Assembly (NCBI GenBank): GCA_001557505.1
Contig: LSAX01000011.1
Location: 2,108,001-2,172,000 of the forward strand
DNA from: Reticulascus tulasneorum
Lineage: Eukaryota; Ascomycota; Sordariomycetes; Glomerellales; Reticulascaceae
Direction of reading: 5' to 3'
Length of the DNA stretch: 64,000 nucleotides
The notes below the pieces were generated by a model, which was not told the DNA's origin, searched no databases, and saw only the letters and a list, made by a program, of their open reading frames with translations. The translations under genes were made by a program, and so were the position numbers. Positions 54,823 through 64,000 of this stretch are shown here, piece by piece. Each line of letters starts with the position of its first letter. Positions within the stretch are counted from its first letter, which is position 1.

Positions 54823-55994
54823 ATGGCTCTCATCGCCCAGAAACCAACGGACCGCATCATCTTGGGTCTGATGACCTTTGGGCTATCAGAGTCCGATGGT
54901 GCCCGGATTACTAACCTGGAGACTTTCAACAAGGCTTTGGATGTCTTTCAGGCCCGTGGCTATAGTGAAGTTGACACTGCTCGGGTTTACGTTGGCGAAC
55001 AGCAGGAAGCCTTTACGAGAGAAACAAAGTGGAAAGAGAGAGGATTGACTCTGGCAACCAAGATCAAGTATCCCTCGGGGCCCGGGGCGCATACTGCCGC
55101 AAAGGTCGTCGAATCTCTCGAGACAAGCTTGAAGCAGTTAGGAACTGACTGTGTTGATGTGAGAGAGCTCCTCCGCTCGATTCTTCTGTTTTGGGGTTTC
55201 CAGCTAATAGGTCGGCAGATTCTGTACTTGCATGCTCCGGTAGGGTTTCGTCCGGAGTTTTGGTCTCATGCGTAGACGAGAGGCTGATGATGGTATAGGA
55301 TCGAACGACGCCTTTTGCGGAGACACTCGAAGCACTAGACAAGTTGCACAAAGCTGGAAAGTTTGTTCAGCTCGGCCTGAGCAACTTCACGGCGTTCGAA
55401 GTCGCGGAAGTGGTCATGACTTGCAAGTACAATGGCTGGGTTCGACCCACCTTATTTCAGGCCATGTACAACGTCATCACTCGCAGCATTGACGCCGAAC
55501 TCATCGTAGCATGCCGTAGATATGGGATAGATATTGTGGTGTACAACCCAATTGCCGGAGGGTTGTTCTCGGGCAAGATCAAGTCAGCGGACATGGTTCC
55601 CGACGAAGGACGGTTCTCGGATTCTGGTGGGACAGGCACTAACTATCGGAACCGGTACTTCCGTGAGAGCACTTTCAAAGCGATGCAGATAATCGAGGGC
55701 GCTATTGACAAGCATGGGCTCACAATGATCGAGACGGCGCTGAGATGGACTGTGCATCACTCGGGGTTGAAGATCAAGGATGGCAATGATGGCATCATCA
55801 TTGGTATCTCGAGCGTTGCGCAGTTGGAGGACAACCTGAATAACCTGGAGAAGGGCCCACTTCCCGAAGATGTTGTTGAGGCATTGGAAAGTGCATGGCT
55901 GGTTTCGAAGGCGGACACCGCGAACTACTGGCATCTTGACTTGAAGTACACTTATAACACTCGTGATGCCTTGTTTGGTGCTGGGGCCAAATGA
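54823..55994 (+). CDS. Aldo-keto reductase, AKR7 (aflatoxin-aldehyde reductase) type, 350 aa
   Basis: An NADPH-dependent aldo-keto reductase of the AKR7-like group, which reduces aldehydes. Three exons (54823-55158, 55219-55239, 55299-55994) with introns of 60 and 59 bp give 350 residues. The middle exon is only 21 nt and encodes ILYLHAP. It supplies His117 of the catalytic tetrad; Asp51 and Tyr56 (EVDTARVYVG) and Lys80 (LATKIKYP) are in exon 1. Without it the frame does not join into CVDILYLHAPDRTTPFAETL, which is the family consensus. The C-terminal part has QLGLSNFTAFEVAEV, VYNPIAGGLFSGK, GIIIGISSVAQLEDNL and the terminal DALFGAGAK. The gene is divergent from MBP1. The natural substrate is unknown. 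Confidence 0.93.
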
Positions 55995-56490
55995 CGAACG
56001 GAGCAACGATTAGCTGTCGCCGGGTTGACAAAAGGGCATCCAGCCATCTAGAAGTACCATGCTGAATTCGCATAAGGTCTTGGCTGTATCCGTATGAGAA
56101 ACAGGAAGAAGACTGCAGTCGAGTAGAGGTTACCAATCTAATGCCTTTGCCCAGACTGAGAATGCTTCAGATGATGGGAATGTCCCGTGACATAATTTGG
56201 CTGTGTGACCATATCGTTTGAACACCCTAGCTCACTCTGTACCCCGGTTACGGCGGTCCTTCAGGACTCTTCCGGGGTTGTCTCAGGGACTTTAGCGCTA
56301 TTGGCCCTCGGTGGGCCGAATCTATCAGGGGCACGCATGTCAGAGCCAGCTAAAGCTCCGTCCGGCAATCTCGTGCAGCCATCTCATGCGCAGTTACGTA
56401 CCTGTACTCGTTCGAAAGCCAATCCGAGTCAGAAGTCAAATTCCTTTTCATTCCCCCAAGTCCTGTCTTCCATTCCCTTTTTCTTTTCGC
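55995..56490. other. Intergenic region between AKR and transporter genes
   Basis: About 500 bp between two plus-strand genes. A frame continuous with the transporter runs back to 56311 but begins at a GTG and is not counted as coding. It is probably the transporter's promoter and leader; CT-rich just before the ATG. Confidence 0.4.
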
Positions 56491-56702
56491 ATGCCTCCTC
56501 GACTCGCTTTTGGTCTCGATGGAAGCTTGAATGTTCCGTCCCACCGAATTGACAGACCAGAACCGTCTCCGCTGAGCACCACCTCATGCGGAACCAATAT
56601 TTCCGACTACATTGGCAGTGGGACAAGCAGCGGTGGAGGACAGAGCCCGGGTCTAAACCAGCGCCTCGCTGATTTTGAAGTGGTGGAACGAGACGACCTC
56701 GA

Positions 56703-56765
<63 letters not shown>

Positions 56766-58122
56766 AATGGACGATCGAAGACCACCTTTCCTTCGGCCGA
56801 ACGACGGTCGCTCGGCCACGCCACTGTTGTACAATTCTGATGAGGATCGAGGGAGAACGGGCTACGATAGCCAGGGCCGAATTCGGGGAAACAGCCCTTT
56901 GATGGCACAATTCCCGCCAAGGCCAACCTTCTCGAGGCAGTCCACCATGAGGAGTCGCAGTCCTGGCATGACAGCGACCGACACGGCTCGGAAGAAGTAC
57001 ACGTACGCAGCATTCTTCCTGGTAGTGAGCTTAGTGTCCTTTACGGTTCAGACCGAACTGTCGTCATATGTTCAGAAAGAGCGGGGATGGAACAAGGCGT
57101 ATTGCATGTTATACCTGACCCATGGGTCCTGGACTTTGTTATGGCCGGTCCAACTGTTGGTCCTACGCCTGCAGAAGAGGGATGTACAATGGGCGGCGTT
57201 TTGGAGGCGGCACAAGCAGCTCCTTCGCACGACAGCCACCATGGTGGAAACACAAAACTTGGACTTCGGCCGGCCGCAAAATCGCACGTCTCCAATCCCT
57301 TACATGTTGCGCACGACGGTTTTCATCACCTTGGCGTTGACGGTGGCGGGACTGAGCTGGTACATTGCCGTCGACATGACAACGCCATCGGACTTGACGG
57401 CCATCTACAACTGCTCAGCGTTCTTCGCTTATGTCTTCTCCGTGCCTCTTCTTAAGGAGCCCCTCAGACTGGATAAGTCCATTGCTGTAGTGGTTGCCAT
57501 TGCGGGAGTGCTGGTCGTGGCATACGGCGATTCGAAATCCCCGAAGGAAGGCGCACCAGATCCTGGAGCAGGGCAGCGCTTCCTTGGAAACATCATTATT
57601 GGCATCGGATCCGTGCTCTACGGCTTATACGAAGTTCTCTACAAACGCTACGCCTGTCCACCTGAGGGCTGCAGTCCTGGCCGAGGTATGATTTTCGCAA
57701 ACACCTTCGGCTCGCTCATTGGCGTTTTCACGATTACCATTCTCTGGATCCCCTTGCCGATTCTCCATTTGCTAGGCTGGGAGACGTTCGAGCTCCCAAC
57801 CGGCTACACCGCGTGGTTGCTCTTTCTTTCCGTCATTGCGAACGCATGCTTCGCTGGCTCGTTCTTGGTTCTCATCAGCCTGACGAGTCCCGTGCTCAGC
57901 AGCGTCGCTGCATTGATGACTATTTTCATAGTTGCCGTGACCGACTGGGTGATCACAGGTGAGCCGTTAAGCACAGCTGCCATCCTTGGCGGTATCATGA
58001 TCATGCTGGCGTTTGGCATGCTAAGCTGGAGTACCTGGCGGGAAATGTCAGAGGGCCAGCGCAATGCGGTGGACCTCACGGACAGTGGCGAGGATAGTGA
58101 CAAAGATAGCCGGGAGGATTAA
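56491..58122 (+). CDS. Drug/metabolite-type transporter (SLC35F-like), 543 aa
   Basis: A polytopic membrane protein of the DMT superfamily, close to the SLC35F/vacuolar-transporter-like group. The ATG at 56491 gives MPPRLAFGLDGS and 543 residues. The N-terminal 160 residues are cytosolic and disordered, with a run of 12 Asp (71-82) coded by pure GAC/GAT repeats, then SDSDDDSDDEMDD. About ten membrane helices follow, including YAAFFLVVSLVSFTV, VFITLALTVAGLSWYIAV, SIAVVVAIAGVLVVAY, GNIIIGIGSVLYGLYEVLY and AILGGIMIMLAFGMLSW. The paired PLLKEPLRLDKSIAVVVAIA and VLSSVAALMTIFIVAVTDWV blocks are the EamA-type repeats. The acidic C-terminus (SGEDSDKDSRED) is cytosolic. The substrate is not evident; intracellular membranes are likelier than the cell surface. 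Confidence 0.85.
56698..56775. repeat. GAC trinucleotide repeat inside the transporter gene
   Basis: Near-perfect GAC units (about 12 plus further AGCGAC blocks) code for poly-Asp and Ser-Asp. Such in-frame triplet runs are often variable in length between strains. Confidence 0.8.
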
Positions 58123-58641
58123 ATACGCACATGCATATTTACACTGCAGACTTACTGGGGCGTTTATATTTACTCTTGCATTCGCATTGGTATTCTGATA
58201 TCGACATATGACGGCGGCCGGAAGACATCGCATTGGAAGGGAAGTGCTGAAGCACTCGGCATTGGGTATTGCATTTGGATCTCAGGAGAGGCGCTTCCTG
58301 GATTCTACCATAGAAATCACGGCTCTCAAATATATGGTAAAACGGGCAGATGGCTCGTGAGAGGCTGCATTCAATCATGCTTGACCTCATCTAGCATCTT
58401 CCAGGACATGGTATTGAGTAATGAGACATGTTCTTTGATAAGTGAAAAATGATTCCCTCCTTGGAGGTGGACTCGATGGGCATGCGTTCAGCCATCTCGT
58501 AAAGCTGACACCATATTGTTCACCCAGTCCCTCCAAAATAGAGCCTGCTGCTAGATACCGGTAATCGCTCAACTCCTCGAAACGCGAATCTAATCAACTG
58601 GCTCAGGCTTCAAGCCTGTATTAGCGCCTACTACCCAAGGA
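58123..58641. other. Convergent 3' region
   Basis: About 520 bp between the transporter (plus) and the F-box gene (minus). No gene is seen; the short minus-strand frames are unconvincing. Confidence 0.4.
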
Positions 58642-59931
58642 TCAGGGCAAGTCCGGCACCACTGACTGAGATCCTCCCAGGAACGGCCCCTGCGTATTCT
58701 CTTCTCGGACGAAGACGCCCTCGCTCTCGACCTTCCAGCCCCGCACGCCACTGAACTGCACATACTGCACCGCCAGCTCCCACGCCTCCTTATCAGCTGC
58801 GTCGCCGCTCTCAAAGGTCTTGAGCCCAAGCCACGGGCTGTCGACGTCCGCGTCGAAGAGCTCACGGAAGAGCATACTGTAGGCATTGTTTCGCTCCATC
58901 CAGAGGTCGGAAATGTCAATGTTCCTCGTCTCTTCAGCTCGTTGCAGGATGTCATTGCGAGGCACAAGCTGGACGAAGAGACGGTCAAGGGGCGGGATAT
59001 TCTGTACGAGCATGTTAAAATGGCTGGAGAGCGGAAATATGCCGACATAGGAGAGGTCTCTGGTCGCTCTCGTGAGGAGGGGCTTATCGTTTGGGAACTC
59101 TTCGGCGCCTAGCAGGGCACCGAGGATGGATGGAGGGCGTTTCAGAAAGAACTCGTATGTCTTGTATACATGCGTTGAGGATCCTTCATTGAGGAGAATA
59201 GAGTACCAGGGCCGGATACTGAATAGATCACAGGGAACTCGTTTGGGCTGCGTTGAAGAAGCCTGACTTGGGCTCACAGCACTGGTGCCTGCATTGGTAC
59301 GCGGCGATACGTACTTGCTGGTTGACAGCTTTCTATCCGTTCGTGATAGAGACAGGACATGTCGCGGCATGGCAAAGCTCCAAGCATCTCCCAGGAACAG
59401 CATGCGGGATAAGAGAAAGGCTAGAACTCGGGGCGACGCAATCAATGTGAACCGCAGAGGGTCCAGGTGCTCAAATAGAGCCCGCCATAACCAATTGTGG
59501 TCCTCGCTGAAGGTAGCTTGCTGCTCGTGTCCGGTTTCTGACAATGCTATATTGCTCGCCGAGAGATTTGACCCCAATCCATCGTTGACGATCAATGTCA
59601 ATGTGTCCACGTAGCTTGTCAAGTTGTGTCGTCTCAGGAATACCAGTATATCGACAGCTGAGGCTGGATCATCCGTCTGCTCCATCAACGAAAGCTCCAA
59701 CCTGTCAAACCGCCAGGTAAAGTTCCGAAACAGGAGTGGCAGGGCTGCTACTCTCCATCGTTTGCAGATGAGTGAGGCTGCCTTGAGATCTTGCTCCTCG
59801 GGTACCGTCTGCAGCATTGCAACGCTGGGCTGATCATGCAGTCTATATTCCGAAGGCGGTGGCCTATCGAGGTAGAGGAAGATGTGGCCGAGAATCTCGT
59901 TAGGGAGATGGTGGATAGTGATCGGAGCCAT
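58642..59931 (-). CDS. F-box protein, 429 aa
   Basis: A single-exon gene of 429 residues. The N-terminal F-box begins ITIHHLPNEILGHIFLYLD and continues, after an insertion of about 30 residues, with LKAASLICKRWRVAALPLLF, the second half of the motif. F-box proteins link substrates to Skp1-Cullin-1 ubiquitin ligases. The rest has no clear repeats: helices such as VDILVFLRRHNLTSYVDTL and a C-terminal GVRGWKVESEGVFVREE are seen, as in many fungal orphan F-box proteins that act on unknown targets. The start ATG at 59931 directly precedes the F-box. Confidence 0.85.
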   Translation of the reverse strand: MAPITIHHLPNEILGHIFLYLDRPPPSEYRLHDQPSVAMLQTVPEEQDLKAASLICKRWRVAALPLLFRNFTWRFDRLELSLMEQTDDPASAVDILVFLRRHNLTSYVDTLTLIVNDGLGSNLSASNIALSETGHEQQATFSEDHNWLWRALFEHLDPLRFTLIASPRVLAFLLSRMLFLGDAWSFAMPRHVLSLSRTDRKLSTSKYVSPRTNAGTSAVSPSQASSTQPKRVPCDLFSIRPWYSILLNEGSSTHVYKTYEFFLKRPPSILGALLGAEEFPNDKPLLTRATRDLSYVGIFPLSSHFNMLVQNIPPLDRLFVQLVPRNDILQRAEETRNIDISDLWMERNNAYSMLFRELFDADVDSPWLGLKTFESGDAADKEAWELAVQYVQFSGVRGWKVESEGVFVREENTQGPFLGGSQSVVPDLP

Positions 59932-61289
59932 CTGGAACGACGGATAGACGACTGAGAGGTAGTCAGCTACTCCGTATCCAGACTAGATTTCCACCAAGGG
60001 AATAGGAGGCATGGGCACTATTGCGAAACTAAAGAGACTTACTCTGAGCTCTTAGCTAGATCTTGAAGTAATCCAGCTTCGAATATCTGTAAGTGGGACT
60101 GAATGGGTGGATGGTTTCGAAGACAGGCTCGCGCCGCCTCCCTAGAATTTCAAGAGAGGAAACGACCTATCCTCAAGATGCACGTCAATGACTTCACTTG
60201 TGGCTGTAGCAACGATTGTACAGTTGGAACGGGCGGCGGAATGATTCGAAGAGTTGATTGCACAATCCTTCGTCGGGTGTAATGATTCTTATCGTACCTA
60301 TGTACAGATTAGGTGGAATGTGGTGTCTTTCTTATCCCACTGCATGCATGGAACAAATCGTCAACGCGGGGTTGAATCCATCTGCAGAGCTCACGGACCA
60401 ACGAGTCACGCTGACTACCTACCTTATTCTCGCTCCTTCGTCTTTGCAACGGATACATGCATATCATGGTGGAAACGTCTTGGGCAAGATCCAATGCCCC
60501 TCTCTCTCTCCAAGAAGAACCATAAAGCAACGTTGACCTACAGTGGCAGCAAAAAGATCGGGATATCGGCTGATTTTATCCTCACCTTTCTTGTGCCCTT
60601 GGATCAACTTGAGAATAGATCCTTGACAAAGTGCCGCGAGTGCTTGAGAACATGCGGCCCCAATGCCGCTCGGAAGCTGAGGAGGCCCTTATTCTACCGA
60701 CGAGTCCAGGGCTGGATTCTCTTCTTGAGAAAAGTCGAGAAAGCCGTTTAAAGAGCGGCGATATCCGCAGAGCACGGCCTCTGAACCCCTCACCTGCGGT
60801 GTACAGGATGACAACAGCGGAATTAACCCCTGCATCATGCTTACCAGTTAGGCTATTACTCCAGACTTATTTCAATTGGAGGCAGCAGTCTATCGTACAG
60901 GCCCAGGTATGAATGGATGATCAGTGCCAATCTTATGACGTGTCCAAGAGGCTGTTGCAGAAGACACTCTTACCGAAGAAAGCGGGGAAACGAGGACGGC
61001 GGACGCTTGGTTCCCACAACAGACGACTGCCACCAGTAGTGCGGTTTGTCAGTGATGATTGATGCGGGATCTTGAAACGGAGGTCAGACTGGGTCAAGCG
61101 CGGAGCATGGCCTAGGTACAATATAGAGGCTGTAGGCATATATCGAAGTATATGAACTGGACTCTGCCCCACGACTGACGGCTCACATCCGATCAGTCTC
61201 ATATCCTTGGCTTCGTTAATATTGTTGAGCTACAAGCTGTGAAACTAAGAGCGTCCATCAATCTGCAGCATCCATCCCAACTTTCAGTC
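59932..61289. other. Divergent intergenic region (F-box and MetE-like genes)
   Basis: About 1.36 kb with both promoters. Frames at 60254-60751 on plus look random. No RNA gene or repeat is recognised. Confidence 0.35.
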
Positions 61290-62600
61290 ATGTCGCCAAC
61301 AAACAAGCAGCGTCCGCCATTCCGGGCTGAGCACATGGGCTCACTGCTTAGACCCAAAGCTCTCACGGACAAGCGCATTGCATTGGACGGAAAGAAGGCA
61401 GTAGAGATTGCGAACGACGCCAAACTCCATCGTCTCGAGGACGACAGTGTTAAAGAAATCGTCAATATCCAGCTGAACCTAGGTTTCCATGCCATCACTG
61501 ATGGCGAATACCGTCGTCACCAATTCTGGGGTAATTTCTTTCCTGGTCTTGAGGGCTTTGAAGAAGTCTTGACTCCAGACGGGAACATTTTCCGAACTTA
61601 CGTTCCCGACATTGCTGCTTTTCGTAAGCTACCCCCTTCTTTGAGATGTGTTGCTTAACTCACAACCTGTCAAGTCGAGAGCGGCCACAAGCCTGGCGAG
61701 TCTATCTTCTGTACTGGCAAGATCAAGCATGTTGGCAGCCAGTATCTCAAGGAGTGGGAGTATCTGAAGAGCCTCATTCCTGCGGATGCTGTCAAGGAAG
61801 CAAAGTTGACACTACCTGCTCCCGAATGGTATCACCTTCGATACAACAAGGGCCATGCCTATCCGAAGGAGGTCTACGCCAACGACGAAGAATACTTTGC
61901 AGACATTGCTGTGGCTTATCGGACAGAGCTCCAGACACTCTACGACCATGGCGTCCGCAACGTGACTATCGACGATCCAAATCTGGCTTGTAAGCAAGCC
62001 AAACCCACACTAATGGAAAGACGCTGACAGTATGTAGACTTCTGCTCTGAGAAGATGATCCAGGGGTTCAAAGACGCTGGCGAAGACTCGGACGCTCTCC
62101 TGCAGTCATACATCAAGCTTTACAATGACTGTATCACCTCTCGCCCGGCGGATATGCACATCGGGATCCACCTCTGCCGCGGCAATTTTGCCTACTCCCG
62201 TCACTTCTCCGAGGGCGGCTACGACCGCATTGCCAGTCGGCTCTTCAATGAGATCAACGCTGACACGTACTTTCTCGAGTACGACACCGAACGAGCCGGT
62301 GGCTTCGAACCATTGAAGGAGCTTCCGCAGCACAAGAACGTTATTCTCGGCGTGATTACCAGCAAGTTTCCTGAACTGGAGAACAGCGACAAGATGAAGG
62401 AACGCGTTTTCCAGGCGGCTGACTTCGTTGCGCAAGGTGCCGGGCAGACCAGAGAAATGGCACTTCAAAGGATGGGTGTGAGCCCGCAGTGTGGGTTTGC
62501 GAGCCATCACCTGGGCAATTCAGTAACGCATGAGGATATGCACAACAAGCTACAGCTAGTTCGTGACCTTGCTAACACCATCTGGCCAGGTGAACCGTGA
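61290..62600 (+). CDS. MetE C-terminal-domain-like methyltransferase (YxjG/YxjH type), 403 aa
   Basis: A relative of the C-terminal barrel of cobalamin-independent methionine synthase. Three exons (61290-61623, 61675-61989, 62038-62600) with introns of 51 and 48 bp give 403 residues, about half the size of true MetE. The zinc and homocysteine-site residues are kept: His261 and Cys263 (GIHLCRGN), Glu297 (FLEYDTERAG) and Cys368 (SPQCGF). The N-terminus RAEHMGSLLRP and AITDGEYRRHQFW are typical of the bacterial YxjG/YxjH subgroup and its fungal relatives. It may methylate homocysteine or another thiol, or transfer a different C1 unit; the methyl donor cannot be told from sequence. The frame extends upstream only to a GTG, so ATG 61290 is chosen. 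Splicing restores DIAAF-LESGHKPG and DPNLA-YFCSEK. Confidence 0.9.
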
Positions 62601-63182
62601 GGGAGTTCTAAGATGAATTATCATATGATGACAGCCTTCAACATGTTGTCGGAGCAGTTGCTTCCCTAGCTAAAGTGCAAACAGGCCAAGAGGCGACAAT
62701 TACTCTATATGGTGGTATCAGCATCGAACTGGGGTGGAATATGTAGTCGAGAAGTAATTACAGTCTGAAGCTTGGAGCTAGCGAGCCAATATCCCCATTG
62801 GTGGCCCTGGTCTTGTCGTGTACTTCATCACCTTCGTCACCTATTCAGGGAATTCCTATTGCAGCCATCACCTTGTATGGATTCGAGCATGCCCTGACAG
62901 TTGCAGACTGACCCAGACCCAAAGCCATCTTGTTCTGTACCGCTCGCTGCTTAACATCTTCGCTATCCAGCTAGCCATAAACGAGAGACACATATGTTGA
63001 GGTAGAGAGACGTTTAGATTCTCCATCTCCTGCAGTACTGGCCGTGCCTGATTCAACTATATCTAAGGAAGCCATGCATTCTCGCCTTGATGCGCGTGAC
63101 GCCACCATGTGAAGGACTAAATTGCAGCCCGGACAGTCCGTAAAGAAAGTACGAGCCCTCAACTATGGCTGCGGGAGGAGTT
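62601..63182. other. Convergent 3' region
   Basis: About 580 bp between the MetE-like gene (plus) and dynactin p25 (minus). No gene or repeat is seen. Confidence 0.4.
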
Positions 63183-63895
63183 TCATACTGGTATCGGTTG
63201 CGGATTGTTGCCGACAGTCTTGTACAGCTCCCTCAACTCAAACGCCTCGTGGCCACCTTCAGGAACTTCCCCAATCACCCTTGCTGGCTGCCCTCCCACA
63301 ATGCTGAAGCTCGGTATCACCATGTTTGCAGGGACCACAGTCCCATCCAGTATCCGCACATAGTCTTTGATGATCGCAAACTCGCCCACCACAACCCCTT
63401 GTCCAATGTGGACGTGGTTCCCAATCGTTGCCGCCTGGATGACCGATTGCTGTCCGACAAAGACGTGCTCGCCCATTCTCAATGGCATGTACGTAAAAGC
63501 GCTGTACCCTGCTGTCAGCTAACCGCCGAGGTAGACAGATTGGTAGAGATGGCCCTGAGTCGCACCCTTTGTACATTCGCCCAGGCGGCCTTAGCAGCGC
63601 GCCTCTGCTCAGAAAGCAGTACCTACCGATGGCAACAGCTGTGGTATTAGCAGGAGCGCCACCGGCGGACGCTGATGCATAGGACCTTGCCAGATCGCCC
63701 CGGATCATAACCTCGGGTTGGATAACTGTCTTGCCTCCCAGCGTGATATTCTGGGTGCCGACGAGAGTTGCCTTGCGGGCGACTTTATTGCCCGTTTCCT
63801 GAAAGCCAGCGCATTAGTGAGAGGGACTTGATTATGGAGTCTGTGATTTGCCATACGGTCTCAATGTACTCTCCTTTAACCGGTCGCCGTGACAT
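63183..63895 (-). CDS. Dynactin subunit p25 (left-handed beta-helix), 196 aa
   Basis: The p25 subunit of the dynactin pointed-end complex (RO-12 in Neurospora, DCTN5 in animals), needed for dynein to bind early endosomes. Three exons (63857-63895, 63566-63798, 63183-63501) with introns of 58 and 64 bp give 196 residues, the family length. Hexapeptide repeats of a left-handed beta-helix are visible: ATLVGTQNITLGGKTVI, MGEHVFVGQQSVIQAATIGN, VHIGQGVVVGEFAIIKD and VVPANMVIPSFSIVGG. Splicing joins KGEYIET-ETGNKVARKA and RPPGRMYKG-AFTYMPLRMG, both as in the family. The second donor is GTGCGA. The start ATG at 63895 leaves about 105 bp of promoter inside the window. Confidence 0.93.
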
Positions 63896-64000
63896 TTTTG
63901 GTTTCGTGCTATATTTGACGTTTTTCTAGGAGAACGCTGAACCGCGATCAAGGCCAGATACTTGGTGGTTGCAGGATTCAGGTGACCGCGAATCCCCTCT

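Noticed and set aside
1..64000. CRISPR arrays, intact transposons, rRNA genes, dispersed 5S genes
   Set aside because: No regular spacer-repeat pattern, no reverse-transcriptase or transposase motif, and no rRNA-like sequence was seen on either strand.

Overview
The window is nuclear DNA of a filamentous ascomycete (Pezizomycotina, probably a Sordariomycete; I cannot name a species). Genes are cut by short GT-AG introns of about 43-73 bp, many with a CTAAC-like branch site. Families typical of such fungi are present: cerato-platanin, HET and 2EXR proteins, an APSES/ankyrin cell-cycle factor, and dynactin p25. I see no rRNA, tRNA, CRISPR array or intact transposon. Exon joins below were read by eye from splice signals, reading frame and family conservation; none has been tested against RNA.

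Layout. 0.7-5.7 kb is housekeeping: a conserved fungal protein, the mRNA export WD40 protein Rae1/Gle2, and a small, possibly mitochondrial protein. 6.9-14.9 kb is a secreted-protein island: a divergent pair (a Cys-containing secreted protein of unknown function and a secreted cyanovirin-N-type lectin), then homoserine kinase and a cerato-platanin. 15.5-21.7 kb carries three oxidative genes on the minus strand: a flavin monooxygenase, a small ABM-type monooxygenase and a multicopper oxidase. They look like a tailoring set without a visible backbone synthase. 23.8-29.8 kb is accessory: a 2EXR protein, a HET protein, a glyoxalase-like VOC protein and a short-chain dehydrogenase.

30.7-53.7 kb is gene-poor. 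Three minus-strand genes (a Q-rich low-complexity protein, a single-pass membrane protein and the MBF subunit Mbp1) are separated by intergenic stretches of about 9.7 and 8.3 kb, which hold clustered short motifs, simple repeats and a 31-base G run. 54.8-63.9 kb is again dense: an aldo-keto reductase with a 21-nt micro-exon, a DMT-type transporter, an F-box protein, a MetE-like methyltransferase and dynactin p25.

No unambiguous new multi-gene system was found. The strongest leads are three ACGCGA boxes just upstream of mbp1 (possible autoregulation of MBF), a dense GCATGC/ACGCG motif hub in the 9.7-kb desert, the divergent secreted pair, and the FMO-ABM-multicopper oxidase trio.
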